DNA from: Micromonospora sp. NBC_00389
Lineage (GTDB): Bacteria; Actinomycetota; Actinomycetes; Mycobacteriales; Micromonosporaceae
Reading direction: 5' to 3'
NCBI RefSeq assembly: GCF_036059255.1
Contig: NZ_CP107947.1
Span: forward strand, 6,634,001-6,698,000
Length of the DNA: 64,000 nt
Position numbers and translations under genes: made by a program. The notes under the pieces are model-generated. The model ran no database searches. It was not told the origin of the DNA and was given only the letters and a program-made list of their open reading frames with translations. Shown piece after piece: positions 43,907 through 51,624 of this stretch (position 1 is its first letter; each line of letters starts with the position of its first letter).

Positions 43907-44248
43907 CGTGTGGCACAGTATTGGGAACAGCTCGACGGCGTGTTCATCGCCCTCGCCGACCCGACGCGGCGCCGTGTCATCCGACGACTCGGCCGCGGTC
44001 CGACGAGCGTCGGCGATCTCGCCCGCGAGTTTCCGATGACCCTTCCGTCGTTCATGAAGCACGTACGGACGCTCGAGTCGAACGGGCTGATCCGCACGGT
44101 CAAGTCCGGCCGGGTGCGCACCTGCGTGCTCAACCGTGAGCGCCTCGCCCTCGTCGAAGGCTGGCTCGCGGAGCAGCGCCAGATCTGGGAAGAGCGCACC
44201 GATCGCCTCGAACGCCTCGTCACCGATCCGAAGGAGAACCAACAGTGA
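43898..44248 (+). CDS. ArsR-family winged-helix regulator
   Basis: 116 aa. IALADPTRRRVIRRLGRGPTSVGDLAREF and LPSFMKHVRTLESNGLI form the winged helix. No cysteine metal site is visible, as in ArsR proteins paired with SRPBCC genes. The stop overlaps the SRPBCC gene GTG by 4 nt. It probably represses its own three-gene operon. GTG 43910 is a possible alternative start. Confidence 0.9.
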   Translation: MLSRVAQYWEQLDGVFIALADPTRRRVIRRLGRGPTSVGDLAREFPMTLPSFMKHVRTLESNGLIRTVKSGRVRTCVLNRERLALVEGWLAEQRQIWEERTDRLERLVTDPKENQQ

Positions 44249-44721
44249 ATCCTGAACTGGATCTGGCCCTGGAGCGGGTCATTCGCGCCCCCCGCGCCGC
44301 CGTGTGGAGCGCGTGGACCGACCCGTCCCGCTTCGAGAAATGGTGGGTGCCGGCTCCGACCCGGTGCCGCGTTGACCGCTTGGACGTCCGGCCCGGCGGT
44401 GCACTCGTGACCCGACTCAGCAACGACGGAGTGCAGTTCGTCCCGCACGTCGACGCAACCTTCCTCGTCGTTGACGAGCTAGAGCGGATCGTGTTCACGA
44501 ACGCGATCGACAGCGCCTGGCGCCCCACTAACCCTGCACCGGTCCCCATGACCGCCGAGATCACCCTGAGCGATCATCCCCACGGCACGGACTACCGGAT
44601 CATCGTCCGACATGGTGATCCCGCCGCACGCGCCCGTCACGAGGAACTCGGCTTCGTCGAAGGCTGGGGCTCGGTCACCAAGCAACTCGCCGGGGTCGCT
44701 GAAGGCCAGGGCGTGCGATGA
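44245..44721 (+). CDS. SRPBCC/AHSA1-domain protein
   Basis: 158 aa from GTG 44245. LERVIRAPRAAVWSAWTDPSRFEKWW is the AHSA1 opening motif, and GWGSVTKQLAGVAEG is the C-terminal helix. It is a hydrophobic-ligand-binding START-like fold. The ArsR/AHSA1 pairing is very common; the ligand is unknown. The stop overlaps the next ATG. Confidence 0.9.
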   Translation: MNPELDLALERVIRAPRAAVWSAWTDPSRFEKWWVPAPTRCRVDRLDVRPGGALVTRLSNDGVQFVPHVDATFLVVDELERIVFTNAIDSAWRPTNPAPVPMTAEITLSDHPHGTDYRIIVRHGDPAARARHEELGFVEGWGSVTKQLAGVAEGQGVR

Positions 44722-45344
44722 AGATCGTCCTCACCGAGTTCGTAACCCTCGACGGGGTCAGCCAGGGTCCCGGATCTCCGACCGAGGATACGAGCGATGG
44801 CTTCACCCAGGGCGGCTGGCTCGTGCCCTACCTGGACGAGCTCTTCGTCCGGCGTACCTCTGAATGGCTGGGTCTCGCCGACGGTCTGCTGCTCGGGCGG
44901 CGGACCTATGAGGCGTTCGCTCGCGACTGGCCGCACATCACCGACCCGGACGACCCATTCACGGAGCGGATGAACTCACTACCGAAGTACGTCGTGACGA
45001 ACACCCTCACGGAGGGTAGTTGGCACCCGGCGACGGTGCTCCGCGGCGACCCGATCCAGACTGTCGGGAAGCTCAAGGCGCAGCCGGGACGGGAACTCCA
45101 GATCCACGGGAGTGCGCGACTCGGCAAGGCCCTGTTGTCGGCCGGCCTCGTCGACAAACTCCGGCTCGTCGTCGCCCCCACTGTGACCGGTTCCGGGCGG
45201 CGGCTGCTCGACCACCCGAGTGCACCCGTCGGCCTCCGGCTCGTTCACCACGAGGTGACGGCGAACGGCCTGCTGTTGCTCGAGTACGAGTGTGTCGGCG
45301 CCGCCCGGGTGGGGGAATACGAGGGCGTCACGGCCTTCGTATAG
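44718..45344 (+). CDS. RibD C-terminal/dihydrofolate-reductase-like protein
   Basis: 208 aa. KIVLTEFVTLDGVSQGPG, LLLGRRTYEAFARDWP and LQIHGSARLGKALLSAGLVD are the RibD_C/YwjB-type signature. Members probably reduce an unidentified substrate with NADPH. It is the third gene of a coupled ArsR-SRPBCC-RibD_C operon (4-nt overlap), a frequently seen trio. Confidence 0.9.
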   Translation: MKIVLTEFVTLDGVSQGPGSPTEDTSDGFTQGGWLVPYLDELFVRRTSEWLGLADGLLLGRRTYEAFARDWPHITDPDDPFTERMNSLPKYVVTNTLTEGSWHPATVLRGDPIQTVGKLKAQPGRELQIHGSARLGKALLSAGLVDKLRLVVAPTVTGSGRRLLDHPSAPVGLRLVHHEVTANGLLLLEYECVGAARVGEYEGVTAFV

Positions 45345-45492
45345 TCACCGCGCTCACAATATGGCCGGCCACCGACTGATCCTCGGCGGCGCTGTCCTCT
45401 CCCCCGGCAACGGGCCGCCCCGGTGCCGGTGATGTGGGCGGCCGACGGCCGACCCGAGCGCCCCCACGACGCGCCTCGATCCAAGTTGGGCG

Positions 45493-46188
45493 CTATCCCT
45501 GAGCGGCGACGAGGAACATCGGCACGACGACGAAGATCCGGTTCGCGCAGGCGCGCTCGGCCTGCTCGGCGAGCCAGCTTTCCTCGTCGGTGATCCGTTG
45601 CAGCAGGGCGTACGCGGTGTCGTCGGTGAACACAGCGGTGTGCACCTCAGCGACCGGGTCGGTGAACCCGGCGTCAAGCAGCAGGTTGCGATACCTACGG
45701 GCAACGCGCGGCGACGGGAGCGAGTCCGCCTTGGCGTGGACCAGCCGACGGGTGGTCTCCGGCTCGTCCGAGTCGATGGCGATCGTGTCCCAGTCCTGGC
45801 CGACCAGCACGGCCCGGCCGCCCGGCGCGAGCACCCGGCGGGCCTCGGCCACGGCTCGCGCCGGGTCGTCGAGCATGTGCAACACCTTGTCCGCGCGATA
45901 GTAGGTAACCGAGCCGGTCTCGAGCGGCAGCTCGTAGGCGTCGCCGACATGGAACTCGCCGGCCGGCCAGCGCTCCCGGGCCACGGCGATCACCTCGGGG
46001 TCGAGGTCGACGCCGACCGCGTGGGCCCCGCGCTCGGCCAGCTCGGCGACGGCGCGGCCACTGCCGCAGCCGGCGTCAACCACGGTTCGGCCGGTGAGGT
46101 CGCCAAGCAACTCGTAGGAACGTGCGCGCAACTCGACGGCCGCGGACTCTCCCTCGACGGCGTCGAGGACAGCAAGAAGACTGGACAT
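45493..46188 (-). CDS. Class I SAM-dependent methyltransferase
   Basis: 231 aa from ATG 46188. The SAM site is TVVDAGCGSGRAVAEL, followed by AVGVDLDPEVIAVAR, FHVGDAYELPLETGSV and VLAPGGRAVLVGQDWDT. It belongs to the UbiE/Methyltransf_11 group. It is divergent from a MerR gene with only 28 nt between starts, so it is almost surely the MerR target. It is convergent with the RibD_C gene. Confidence 0.9.
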   Translation of the reverse strand: MSSLLAVLDAVEGESAAVELRARSYELLGDLTGRTVVDAGCGSGRAVAELAERGAHAVGVDLDPEVIAVARERWPAGEFHVGDAYELPLETGSVTYYRADKVLHMLDDPARAVAEARRVLAPGGRAVLVGQDWDTIAIDSDEPETTRRLVHAKADSLPSPRVARRYRNLLLDAGFTDPVAEVHTAVFTDDTAYALLQRITDEESWLAEQAERACANRIFVVVPMFLVAAQG

Positions 46189-46203
46189 GCCCGCCATCGT
46201 CGG

Positions 46204-46223
46204 ACTTAATGTCGACATGAAGT
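46204..46223. promoter_or_regulatory. MerR operator between methyltransferase and regulator
   Basis: A 20-bp near-perfect palindrome ACTTAATGTCGACATGAAGT, with one mismatched pair, is centred on GTCGAC. It includes the MerR start ATG (46217), so binding should block or remodel both divergent genes. Confidence 0.65.
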
Positions 46224-46648
46224 CAAGACCGATGACGATCGGCGAAGTGGCCGACCATTTCGGCCTACCAGCGCACGTACTGCGGCACTGGGAATCGGTG
46301 GGCCTACTCTCCCCCGCCCGCGTCGAGGGCGGCCGCCGCCGCTACACCCGCGACGACCTGTTCCGAGTGGCGTCGATCGTCCGCGCGAAGCAGGCCGGCC
46401 TGCCGCTGCCGGACATCCGGGCGTTCCTCGCCGCGCGCGACCCGGCCACCCGCAAGGACGTGCTGAGCCGCAACCACCGCGCGCTGCAGGACAGGATGGC
46501 GGCGCTGCGGTCGGCGCTCGATCTGCTTGAGGCCGGGCTGAACTGCTCGCACGAGGACATCGCGACCTGCCCGAACTACCGCGCCCACCTCACGGAGCTG
46601 GTGGACGTCACGGGCGCTGGCCCCCAGGGCACCCTTCCGCAGAGATGA
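46217..46648 (+). CDS. MerR-family regulator
   Basis: 143 aa from ATG 46217; ATG 46232 is possible. MTIGEVADHFGLPAHVLRHWESVGLL and RRRYTRDDLFRVASIVRAKQAGLPL are the MerR winged helix. A coiled coil follows, and a C-terminal cysteine pair lies in LNCSHEDIATCPNYR, which may bind a metal or form a redox switch. It regulates the divergent methyltransferase (inference). Confidence 0.9.
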   Translation: MKSRPMTIGEVADHFGLPAHVLRHWESVGLLSPARVEGGRRRYTRDDLFRVASIVRAKQAGLPLPDIRAFLAARDPATRKDVLSRNHRALQDRMAALRSALDLLEAGLNCSHEDIATCPNYRAHLTELVDVTGAGPQGTLPQR

Positions 46649-46674
46649 GTGCAATCACCTGTCGACGAGGGCTA

Positions 46675-47911
46675 GTGCTCTGACCACAAACGTTGGCCGG
46701 GTTGGTTATGCGGCTCGGGTGGCGGGTTGGCCCCAGCGGCGGTGTCGTTCGCTGCGGATGCGGGCGCGGTGGCGGCGTTGGGCGGCCAGGACGTCGGGGT
46801 GGCGGGCGTTGGCGTTGCGCCAGCGCAGGTAGGCGTGCAGGCCGCGGGCCAGGACGGTGTGGTTGGGGTGGTCGGAGCCGGCGATGACGAAGGTGCGCAG
46901 CGGCCCGAAGTGCGCCTCGATCGGGTTGGCCCAGGATGCGTAGGTCGGGGTGAAACACAACTCGACCTTGTTCCGGGCCGCCCACTGTCGGATCGCGAAG
47001 CCCTTATGGGCGGACAGGTTGTCCAAGATGATGTAGATCGGGGCGCCGTCAGGGCAGGCGGCCCGGATCGACTTGAGTGCGGCGAGGGTGTTCGCCGCCG
47101 ATTTCTGGGTGCGGACCACGCCCCAGAGGGTGTCGTCGCCGATCGAGTAGCAGCCGTGGAACTGCCGCACGCCGTGCAGCTTGTGGTAGTTCGCTGGGAG
47201 CCTGCGTGGGCGGCTCTTGGGCTGCCAGCCGACGCCGCCGTGCGGGCGGATCGTCAGCGGCCCGAACTCATCGAACGCGAAGGCGCGGTGTGGGAAGTGC
47301 TCGATCACGTGCTCGATGCGGGCCAGCTTCTGCTCCCGCTGGGGGTCTGTGGACTCCTTCCACGTCTTCGTGCGTTGGAAGGTGATCTGGTGGCGGCGCA
47401 GCACCTGCCGTAGTCGTTCCCGCCCGATGATCACCTTCCGATCGGGGTTGTCAGCGAGGTATTCGGCGAGCTTGCGCACGCTCCAGCAGGTGAACGGCCG
47501 TCCCAGCTTGGCGGGACGGGTGTTGGCCGTCGCGACGATGAACGCCTCGTCGTCGCTACTGATTCGGCGGGGACGGCCACCCGCCCACTGAGGGTCCAGG
47601 CTGGCCATGCCCATCTCGTTGAACCGGTGGATCACCTGCCGAACGGAGTCTTCGTCGGCCTGCACGAGCCGGGCGATGACCGGCACACTGTTGCCGCCAG
47701 CTGAGGCGAGCACGACCATCGCCCGGCGCAGCCGCACGACCGAGCCGGTGCCTCGACGCACCAGACGTTGCAGCCGTTGACCCTCTTGATCACTTAATCG
47801 ACGTACCCGAACCGGCTCTGCCACCCCGACAGCCTGACGGTCCCACGCCGGCCCAGCCCTTCACTCAGGCCGGCGTGTCACCAACACCGCCAACGTTTGT
47901 GGTCAGAGCAC
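46675..47911 (-). mobile_element. IS630-family insertion sequence
   Basis: 1237 bp. The terminal inverted repeats are perfect over 23 bp, beginning GTGCTCTGACCACAAACG (46675-46697 and 47889-47911). It is flanked on both sides by TA (46673-46674, 47912-47913), the target duplication of this family. It lies between merR and a decayed subtilase gene. Confidence 0.93.
46706..47824 (-). CDS. IS630-family transposase
   Basis: 372 aa. The N-terminal HTH region has VPVIARLVQADEDSVRQVIHRF. The DDE domain has FAFDEFGPLTIRPHGGVGW (first Asp), IYIILDNLSAHKG (second Asp) and SWANPIEAHFGPLRTF (Glu). It ends with a basic RRHRARIRSERHRR. The gene is complete, with no frameshift. Confidence 0.93.
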   Translation of the reverse strand: MAEPVRVRRLSDQEGQRLQRLVRRGTGSVVRLRRAMVVLASAGGNSVPVIARLVQADEDSVRQVIHRFNEMGMASLDPQWAGGRPRRISSDDEAFIVATANTRPAKLGRPFTCWSVRKLAEYLADNPDRKVIIGRERLRQVLRRHQITFQRTKTWKESTDPQREQKLARIEHVIEHFPHRAFAFDEFGPLTIRPHGGVGWQPKSRPRRLPANYHKLHGVRQFHGCYSIGDDTLWGVVRTQKSAANTLAALKSIRAACPDGAPIYIILDNLSAHKGFAIRQWAARNKVELCFTPTYASWANPIEAHFGPLRTFVIAGSDHPNHTVLARGLHAYLRWRNANARHPDVLAAQRRHRARIRSERHRRWGQPATRAA

Positions 47912-47913
47912 TA

Positions 47914-48414
47914 GCGCCGCTTGGGGAAGTACCGCCTCACCTCACAGGACGCCTACAACACCGCGGCGTGGACGTTCACCTCGGCGCCACCGACGGAGTC
48001 CGCGATCCCACCGGGCCACACCTGCCTGCCCGAAGGCTTCAGCCCAGGGCACTGCCGACCGGAACCACTGGCGTACGCCAGCTACGACCTCGGCGCCACC
48101 ATCGACCTGAAGAACACCGTGTCGGCCCGGGGCAAGCACACGTTCCGCGTCAACGCGTTCCACGAGTGGTCCAGCGAGGCGATGCCGGCGATCGCCGGAC
48201 TGAAGCTGTGGACGAGCACCAACGACGGAAAGACCTGGGAAGCCGTGAGCGTCAAGCGGGACCGGGCCGGCAGCTACATCGCCACCACCTCCTACGGCCA
48301 CACCGCCGGCAAAAGGTCAGCTTGAAGGTCGAAGCCTGGGACACCGCAGGTAACCGCCTTGAGCAGACCACCCTGGGGGCGTTCACTCTGCGCACCACCG
48401 GCCACCGCAACTGA
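47914..48414 (+). pseudogene. 3' remnant of a subtilisin-like secreted protease
   Basis: The region encodes the extracytoplasmic C-terminal part found in long actinobacterial S8 peptidases: YRLTSQDAYNTAAWTFTSA, LAYASYDLGATIDLKNTV, HTFRVNAFHEWSSEAMPAIA and GLKLWTSTNDGKTWE. The frame breaks in an A-run near 48312: one frame ends GHTAGKRSA, another continues VSLKVEAWDTAGNRLEQTTLGAF to 48414. The catalytic domain is absent and is not found left of the IS630 element, so a deletion accompanied the insertion. Confidence 0.75.
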
Positions 48415-48525
48415 CCAGGTAACCGACAGGCGGAAGGCGCGTGGCGGGACTCGGACGAGTCCCGCCCCCGCGGCATGTCCGGCACCGTGCGGGTGGGGGC
48501 CGACGCGATCGGCCCCGCCGCGCTC

Positions 48526-49491
48526 TCATAACTGTGTTCGGGCCTGTTCCTCCATCAGGGTGGCGAAACCGTCGAGATGGCGTGCGAGACCGTACTCGAA
48601 CAGTCCAGCCAGGTCCGACGCCGTTTCCGTCGGGATCGTCGCCAGCAGTGGAAATCTTCCACTGTCGAGGAGCTGGTCGGCTCGCTTCTGCTGTGCCAGC
48701 CGCCACCCATCGAGCGTCACACCGGTTTCCTGCTCCGATTCGACCTCGGCCGCCATGGACAGCGCGACGGTGACGACCAGTCCGTGAAGCGTGAGCGCCT
48801 CGCGGATCCGTGTCGTCATGGGCAGCCCGAGCCCGTCGAGCGCGCGCAGGGTCCACTCGGTGTGCGCCATCATGTTGGGCACGAGCGCCGGACGGGTGAA
48901 CGAGACGGCCCTGGGCAGCCAGAGGTGTCGCCGGCACAGTTCCCACTGCTGGCAGGCGATCAGTTCGAGTTTCGCCCGCCAGCCGGGCGGTCCCGGGTCG
49001 GGCAGTTCGGATTCGCCGAAGACCTCGTCGGCCATTTGCGTCACCAGCTCGTCCTTGTTCGCCACGTGCCGGTAAAGCGACATCGGGCCGGCTCCGAGGT
49101 CGGCCGCGAGACGTCGCATCGACACTGCGTCGAGTCCCTCGACGTCGGCGATCGCGATGGCGGCGCGGAGAACATGCTTCCGGCTCAGTGGCTGCTTGCG
49201 GGTGCCAGCCTGCCGCGGCCTCTGCGATTCGGCCGGGCTGACAGGGTGCTTGCGGCGGGTGTGGTTGCTGACCACCGTGCCGGAACCGACCGTCGCTTCG
49301 ACCAGCCCGTTGTCGCGGAGAGTCGCCATCGCTCTGGTCGCGGTCGCGACCGCGACGCCCCATCGCTGGGCGATTTGCCGGACTGAGGGTATCCGGTCCC
49401 CCGGCCGCAGGTCGCCGGTCAGGATTCGGCCACGGATCTCCTCGACGATCCGCCGGTATGGCGGATCCGGGCGCGGCGTCGGCGAAGGCAT
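48526..49491 (-). CDS. GntR-TetR fusion regulator
   Basis: 321 aa with two DNA-binding domains. Residues ~10-75 are a GntR winged helix (LRPGDRIPSVRQIAQRWGVA...GLVEATVGSGTVV). Residues ~100-155 are a TetR helix-turn-helix (VSMRRLAADLGAGPMSLYRHV). A TetR_C tetracycline-repressor-like domain follows (WRAKLELIACQQWELCRRH; LTLHGLVVTVALSMAAEVE). Such fusions are known in actinobacteria. It is divergent from a GNAT gene, and an inverted repeat lies between them. It probably controls the resistance-like genes to its right. Confidence 0.9.
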   Translation of the reverse strand: MPSPTPRPDPPYRRIVEEIRGRILTGDLRPGDRIPSVRQIAQRWGVAVATATRAMATLRDNGLVEATVGSGTVVSNHTRRKHPVSPAESQRPRQAGTRKQPLSRKHVLRAAIAIADVEGLDAVSMRRLAADLGAGPMSLYRHVANKDELVTQMADEVFGESELPDPGPPGWRAKLELIACQQWELCRRHLWLPRAVSFTRPALVPNMMAHTEWTLRALDGLGLPMTTRIREALTLHGLVVTVALSMAAEVESEQETGVTLDGWRLAQQKRADQLLDSGRFPLLATIPTETASDLAGLFEYGLARHLDGFATLMEEQARTQL

Positions 49492-49533
49492 GGGTGCCCC
49501 CGATCTACTGGTGAGGTTGTCACGCGCTTGGAA

Positions 49534-49565
49534 TGTACTAGTTCGATTCTCGTCTGGCTAGTACA
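49534..49565. promoter_or_regulatory. Operator of the GntR-TetR regulator
   Basis: TGTACTAG-N16-CTAGTACA is a perfect 8-bp inverted repeat 43 nt upstream of the regulator start. The wide spacing would suit a protein with two DNA-binding domains per subunit. Confidence 0.6.
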
Positions 49566-49628
49566 CTTCGTCGGCTTGACCAGGCGATATTGACTCAACT
49601 TCGCCCGGTGCGGCGATACGGTGTACGC

Positions 49629-50240
49629 ATGACGAAAGATACACCGTACGCACTCGTGCGGCAGACGGAGGAGGCAGACCGGCAGGCGGTATCGGACATC
49701 CTCACCGAGGCGTTCATGGACGATCCGGTCGCCTGTTGGCTCTTCCCCGCATCGAGCGAACGCGGTCGTCTCCAGTCGCACTTCTACGGCCACCTGCTGG
49801 ATCAGGGCTCCGCCGAGGCATACCTGGTCGGCCGTGGTGAGGGTGCCTCGGTGTGGCTGGCATTGGCCACGGGCCAGGCGCCCGACGAGGAACGCCCGGA
49901 CGCGCCCGACGTGGACCGGAACTCGGTCTTCGGCGAGAACGGCGCGCGGTTGCGGACTCTGGGGCTGGCACTGGCCGAGCGGCATCCCCGTCGTGAAACG
50001 CACCTCTACCTCTCGTGCATGGGGGTGGTGGGCGGGCGGCAGGGCGCCGGACTCGGCTCGGCGATGTTGCGCCACCGGTTGGAGCGAGCAGACGCCGACG
50101 GGCTCGCCGCGTACCTGGAGGCGAGTTCACCCCGGAGCCACGCCCTCTACCTGCGGTACGGCTTCGAGGACCTCGGCGAACCGGTTCGCGTGGCGGACAG
50201 CCCACTCCTTTGGCCGATGTGGCGCCAACCGCGCCCTTGA
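49629..50240 (+). CDS. GNAT-family N-acetyltransferase
   Basis: 203 aa from ATG 49629. YLSCMGVVGGRQGAGLGSAMLRHRL carries the acetyl-CoA loop (RxxGxG type), and ALYLRYGFEDLGEPVRV is the C-terminal motif. The N-terminus DILTEAFMDDPVACWLFP matches the small-molecule acetyltransferase group of puromycin-type enzymes, which often modify amines. It is followed 37 nt later by a hydrolase gene. A drug-modifying role is possible but unproven. Confidence 0.88.
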   Translation: MTKDTPYALVRQTEEADRQAVSDILTEAFMDDPVACWLFPASSERGRLQSHFYGHLLDQGSAEAYLVGRGEGASVWLALATGQAPDEERPDAPDVDRNSVFGENGARLRTLGLALAERHPRRETHLYLSCMGVVGGRQGAGLGSAMLRHRLERADADGLAAYLEASSPRSHALYLRYGFEDLGEPVRVADSPLLWPMWRQPRP

Positions 50241-50277
50241 CCACCCACCAATTCCCCAACCACAAGGGAGAACCTCG

Positions 50278-51156
50278 ATGACGACGAAAGACACCACCGG
50301 CGACCGCCGACCGCCGACCCTGGTCTTCGTACACGGCACCAACTCCTCGTCGCACCTCTGCTCGGGACTGATCACCGAACTCACCTTGCGGGGGCACCGG
50401 TGCGTGGCCGTCGACCTTCCGGGACACGGCACTGAAGGGTTCTTCCCCCGCTCGTACCAGGCCCCGCAGGACCTCAAGGGGCTGGCAACCGAGCCGTCGC
50501 CGCTCGCCAAGATCACCATCGACGACTACGTCGAGCGCGTCGTGGACGTGGTGCGCCGCGCTCGCCGACACGGGCCCGTGATCCTGGCCGGCGCCAGCCA
50601 GGGCGGCGTCACCCTGAACAGGGTCGGCAACGCCATCCCCGAACTGCTCGATCGGGTCGTCTACATGGCGGCGTACTGCTGCGTCGACCTCCCGAACGTG
50701 GCCGCCTACCTTGCCACGCCAGAGAACAGCGACAGCCTGCTCCCCCTGGTGACCCGGACGGTGGTCGCCGATCCGGCTCTGCTCGGAGTGGCCCGGATCA
50801 ACTGGCGCTCGGCCGACCCGTCGGTGTTCGACGGCATCAAGCAGTGCCTCGCCGGCGACTTCACCGACGAGGCGGTGAGCCGGCTGCTCAACATGCTCGA
50901 GCCTGACGAGCCCGTCAGCATCCCGCTGGCCGACGCCCGCGCCGAAGCGGGCACCTGGGGTCGGATTCCCCGGACGTACGTGCGCTTCACCCACGACCGG
51001 CTGATCCCACCTGCGCTACAGGACCGGTTCATCACCGAGGCCGACCGCCTCACCCCGGACAACCCGACCGACGTTCGAAGCGTCGCGGCACCCCACGTCG
51101 GCCCGTTCGACCGACCCGAACTGGTGGAGATCTTCGCCGAACTCGCCGGCCGCTGA
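50278..51156 (+). CDS. Alpha/beta-fold hydrolase
   Basis: 292 aa from ATG 50278 (AAGGGAG 7 nt upstream). The oxyanion region is LVFVHGTNSSSH, the nucleophile elbow GASQGG (Ser), with an acid in THDRLIPPALQDRF and a late His in VAAPHVGPFDRPELV. The catalytic triad appears complete. It fits the esterase/EstA-like branch. It is probably cotranscribed with the GNAT gene. Confidence 0.88.
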   Translation: MTTKDTTGDRRPPTLVFVHGTNSSSHLCSGLITELTLRGHRCVAVDLPGHGTEGFFPRSYQAPQDLKGLATEPSPLAKITIDDYVERVVDVVRRARRHGPVILAGASQGGVTLNRVGNAIPELLDRVVYMAAYCCVDLPNVAAYLATPENSDSLLPLVTRTVVADPALLGVARINWRSADPSVFDGIKQCLAGDFTDEAVSRLLNMLEPDEPVSIPLADARAEAGTWGRIPRTYVRFTHDRLIPPALQDRFITEADRLTPDNPTDVRSVAAPHVGPFDRPELVEIFAELAGR

Positions 51157-51203
51157 CCAGACGCACAACGGCCGACCTTCTCAGCCTCGACCGGCCTCCC
51201 GCG

Positions 51204-51490
51204 CTAGCTGGCTTGGTGGGCGAAGTCCCAGCGGGTGGCGCCGTATGGCTCGGCGGAGGCCACGCCGACCGCCGTGTGCAGCGTGAGCTGGGTACAGGCG
51301 CCAGGGCGAGGGACCCGCACTGGGCGCGCTGTACGGGGCCGTGAGTGCATCGCCTTCCACCGAAGCCGGCCAGACACCAGTTCGGTAAACGGCCGCCGCA
51401 CGCTCCAAAGTGGAAGGGTCGGTGACCCGACGGGCCTTGCCCTCGATGCCGCGCAAGCGCGGCTTGGACTCCAGCGTCGCCACGATCACC
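51204..51490 (-). pseudogene. C-terminal remnant of a PPOX-family (FMN-binding) protein
   Basis: One frame reads VIVATLESKPRLRGIEGKAR, then VTDPSTLERAAAVYRTGVWP and GDALTAPYSAPSAGPSPW. A second frame continues LHTAVGVASAEPYGATRWDFAH to a stop at 51204. Together they match the C-terminus of pyridoxamine-5'-phosphate-oxidase-like proteins (YGATRW ending). The N-terminal half and one or more bases are missing, so the gene is dead. Confidence 0.6.
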
Positions 51491-51544
51491 TGTTCACCCC
51501 GGCGCCGGCCACGGTGCGTGACGGCCTCCCGCTGAGTGCAGCTG

Positions 51545-51573
51545 TTGACCTCAACGGCTGTTCAACTTCTAGC
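51545..51573 (+). promoter_or_regulatory. Possible promoter of the DHA2 pump
   Basis: TTGACC (51545-51550) and TCTAGC (51568-51573) are separated by 17 nt, with the start codon 52 nt further. The -35 is good and the -10 poor. Confidence 0.35.
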
Positions 51574-51624
51574 GTCTACGACAAGCGGGTCAGTCGCCTG
51601 CGGCCCACAAGACAGGGGAAGTTC

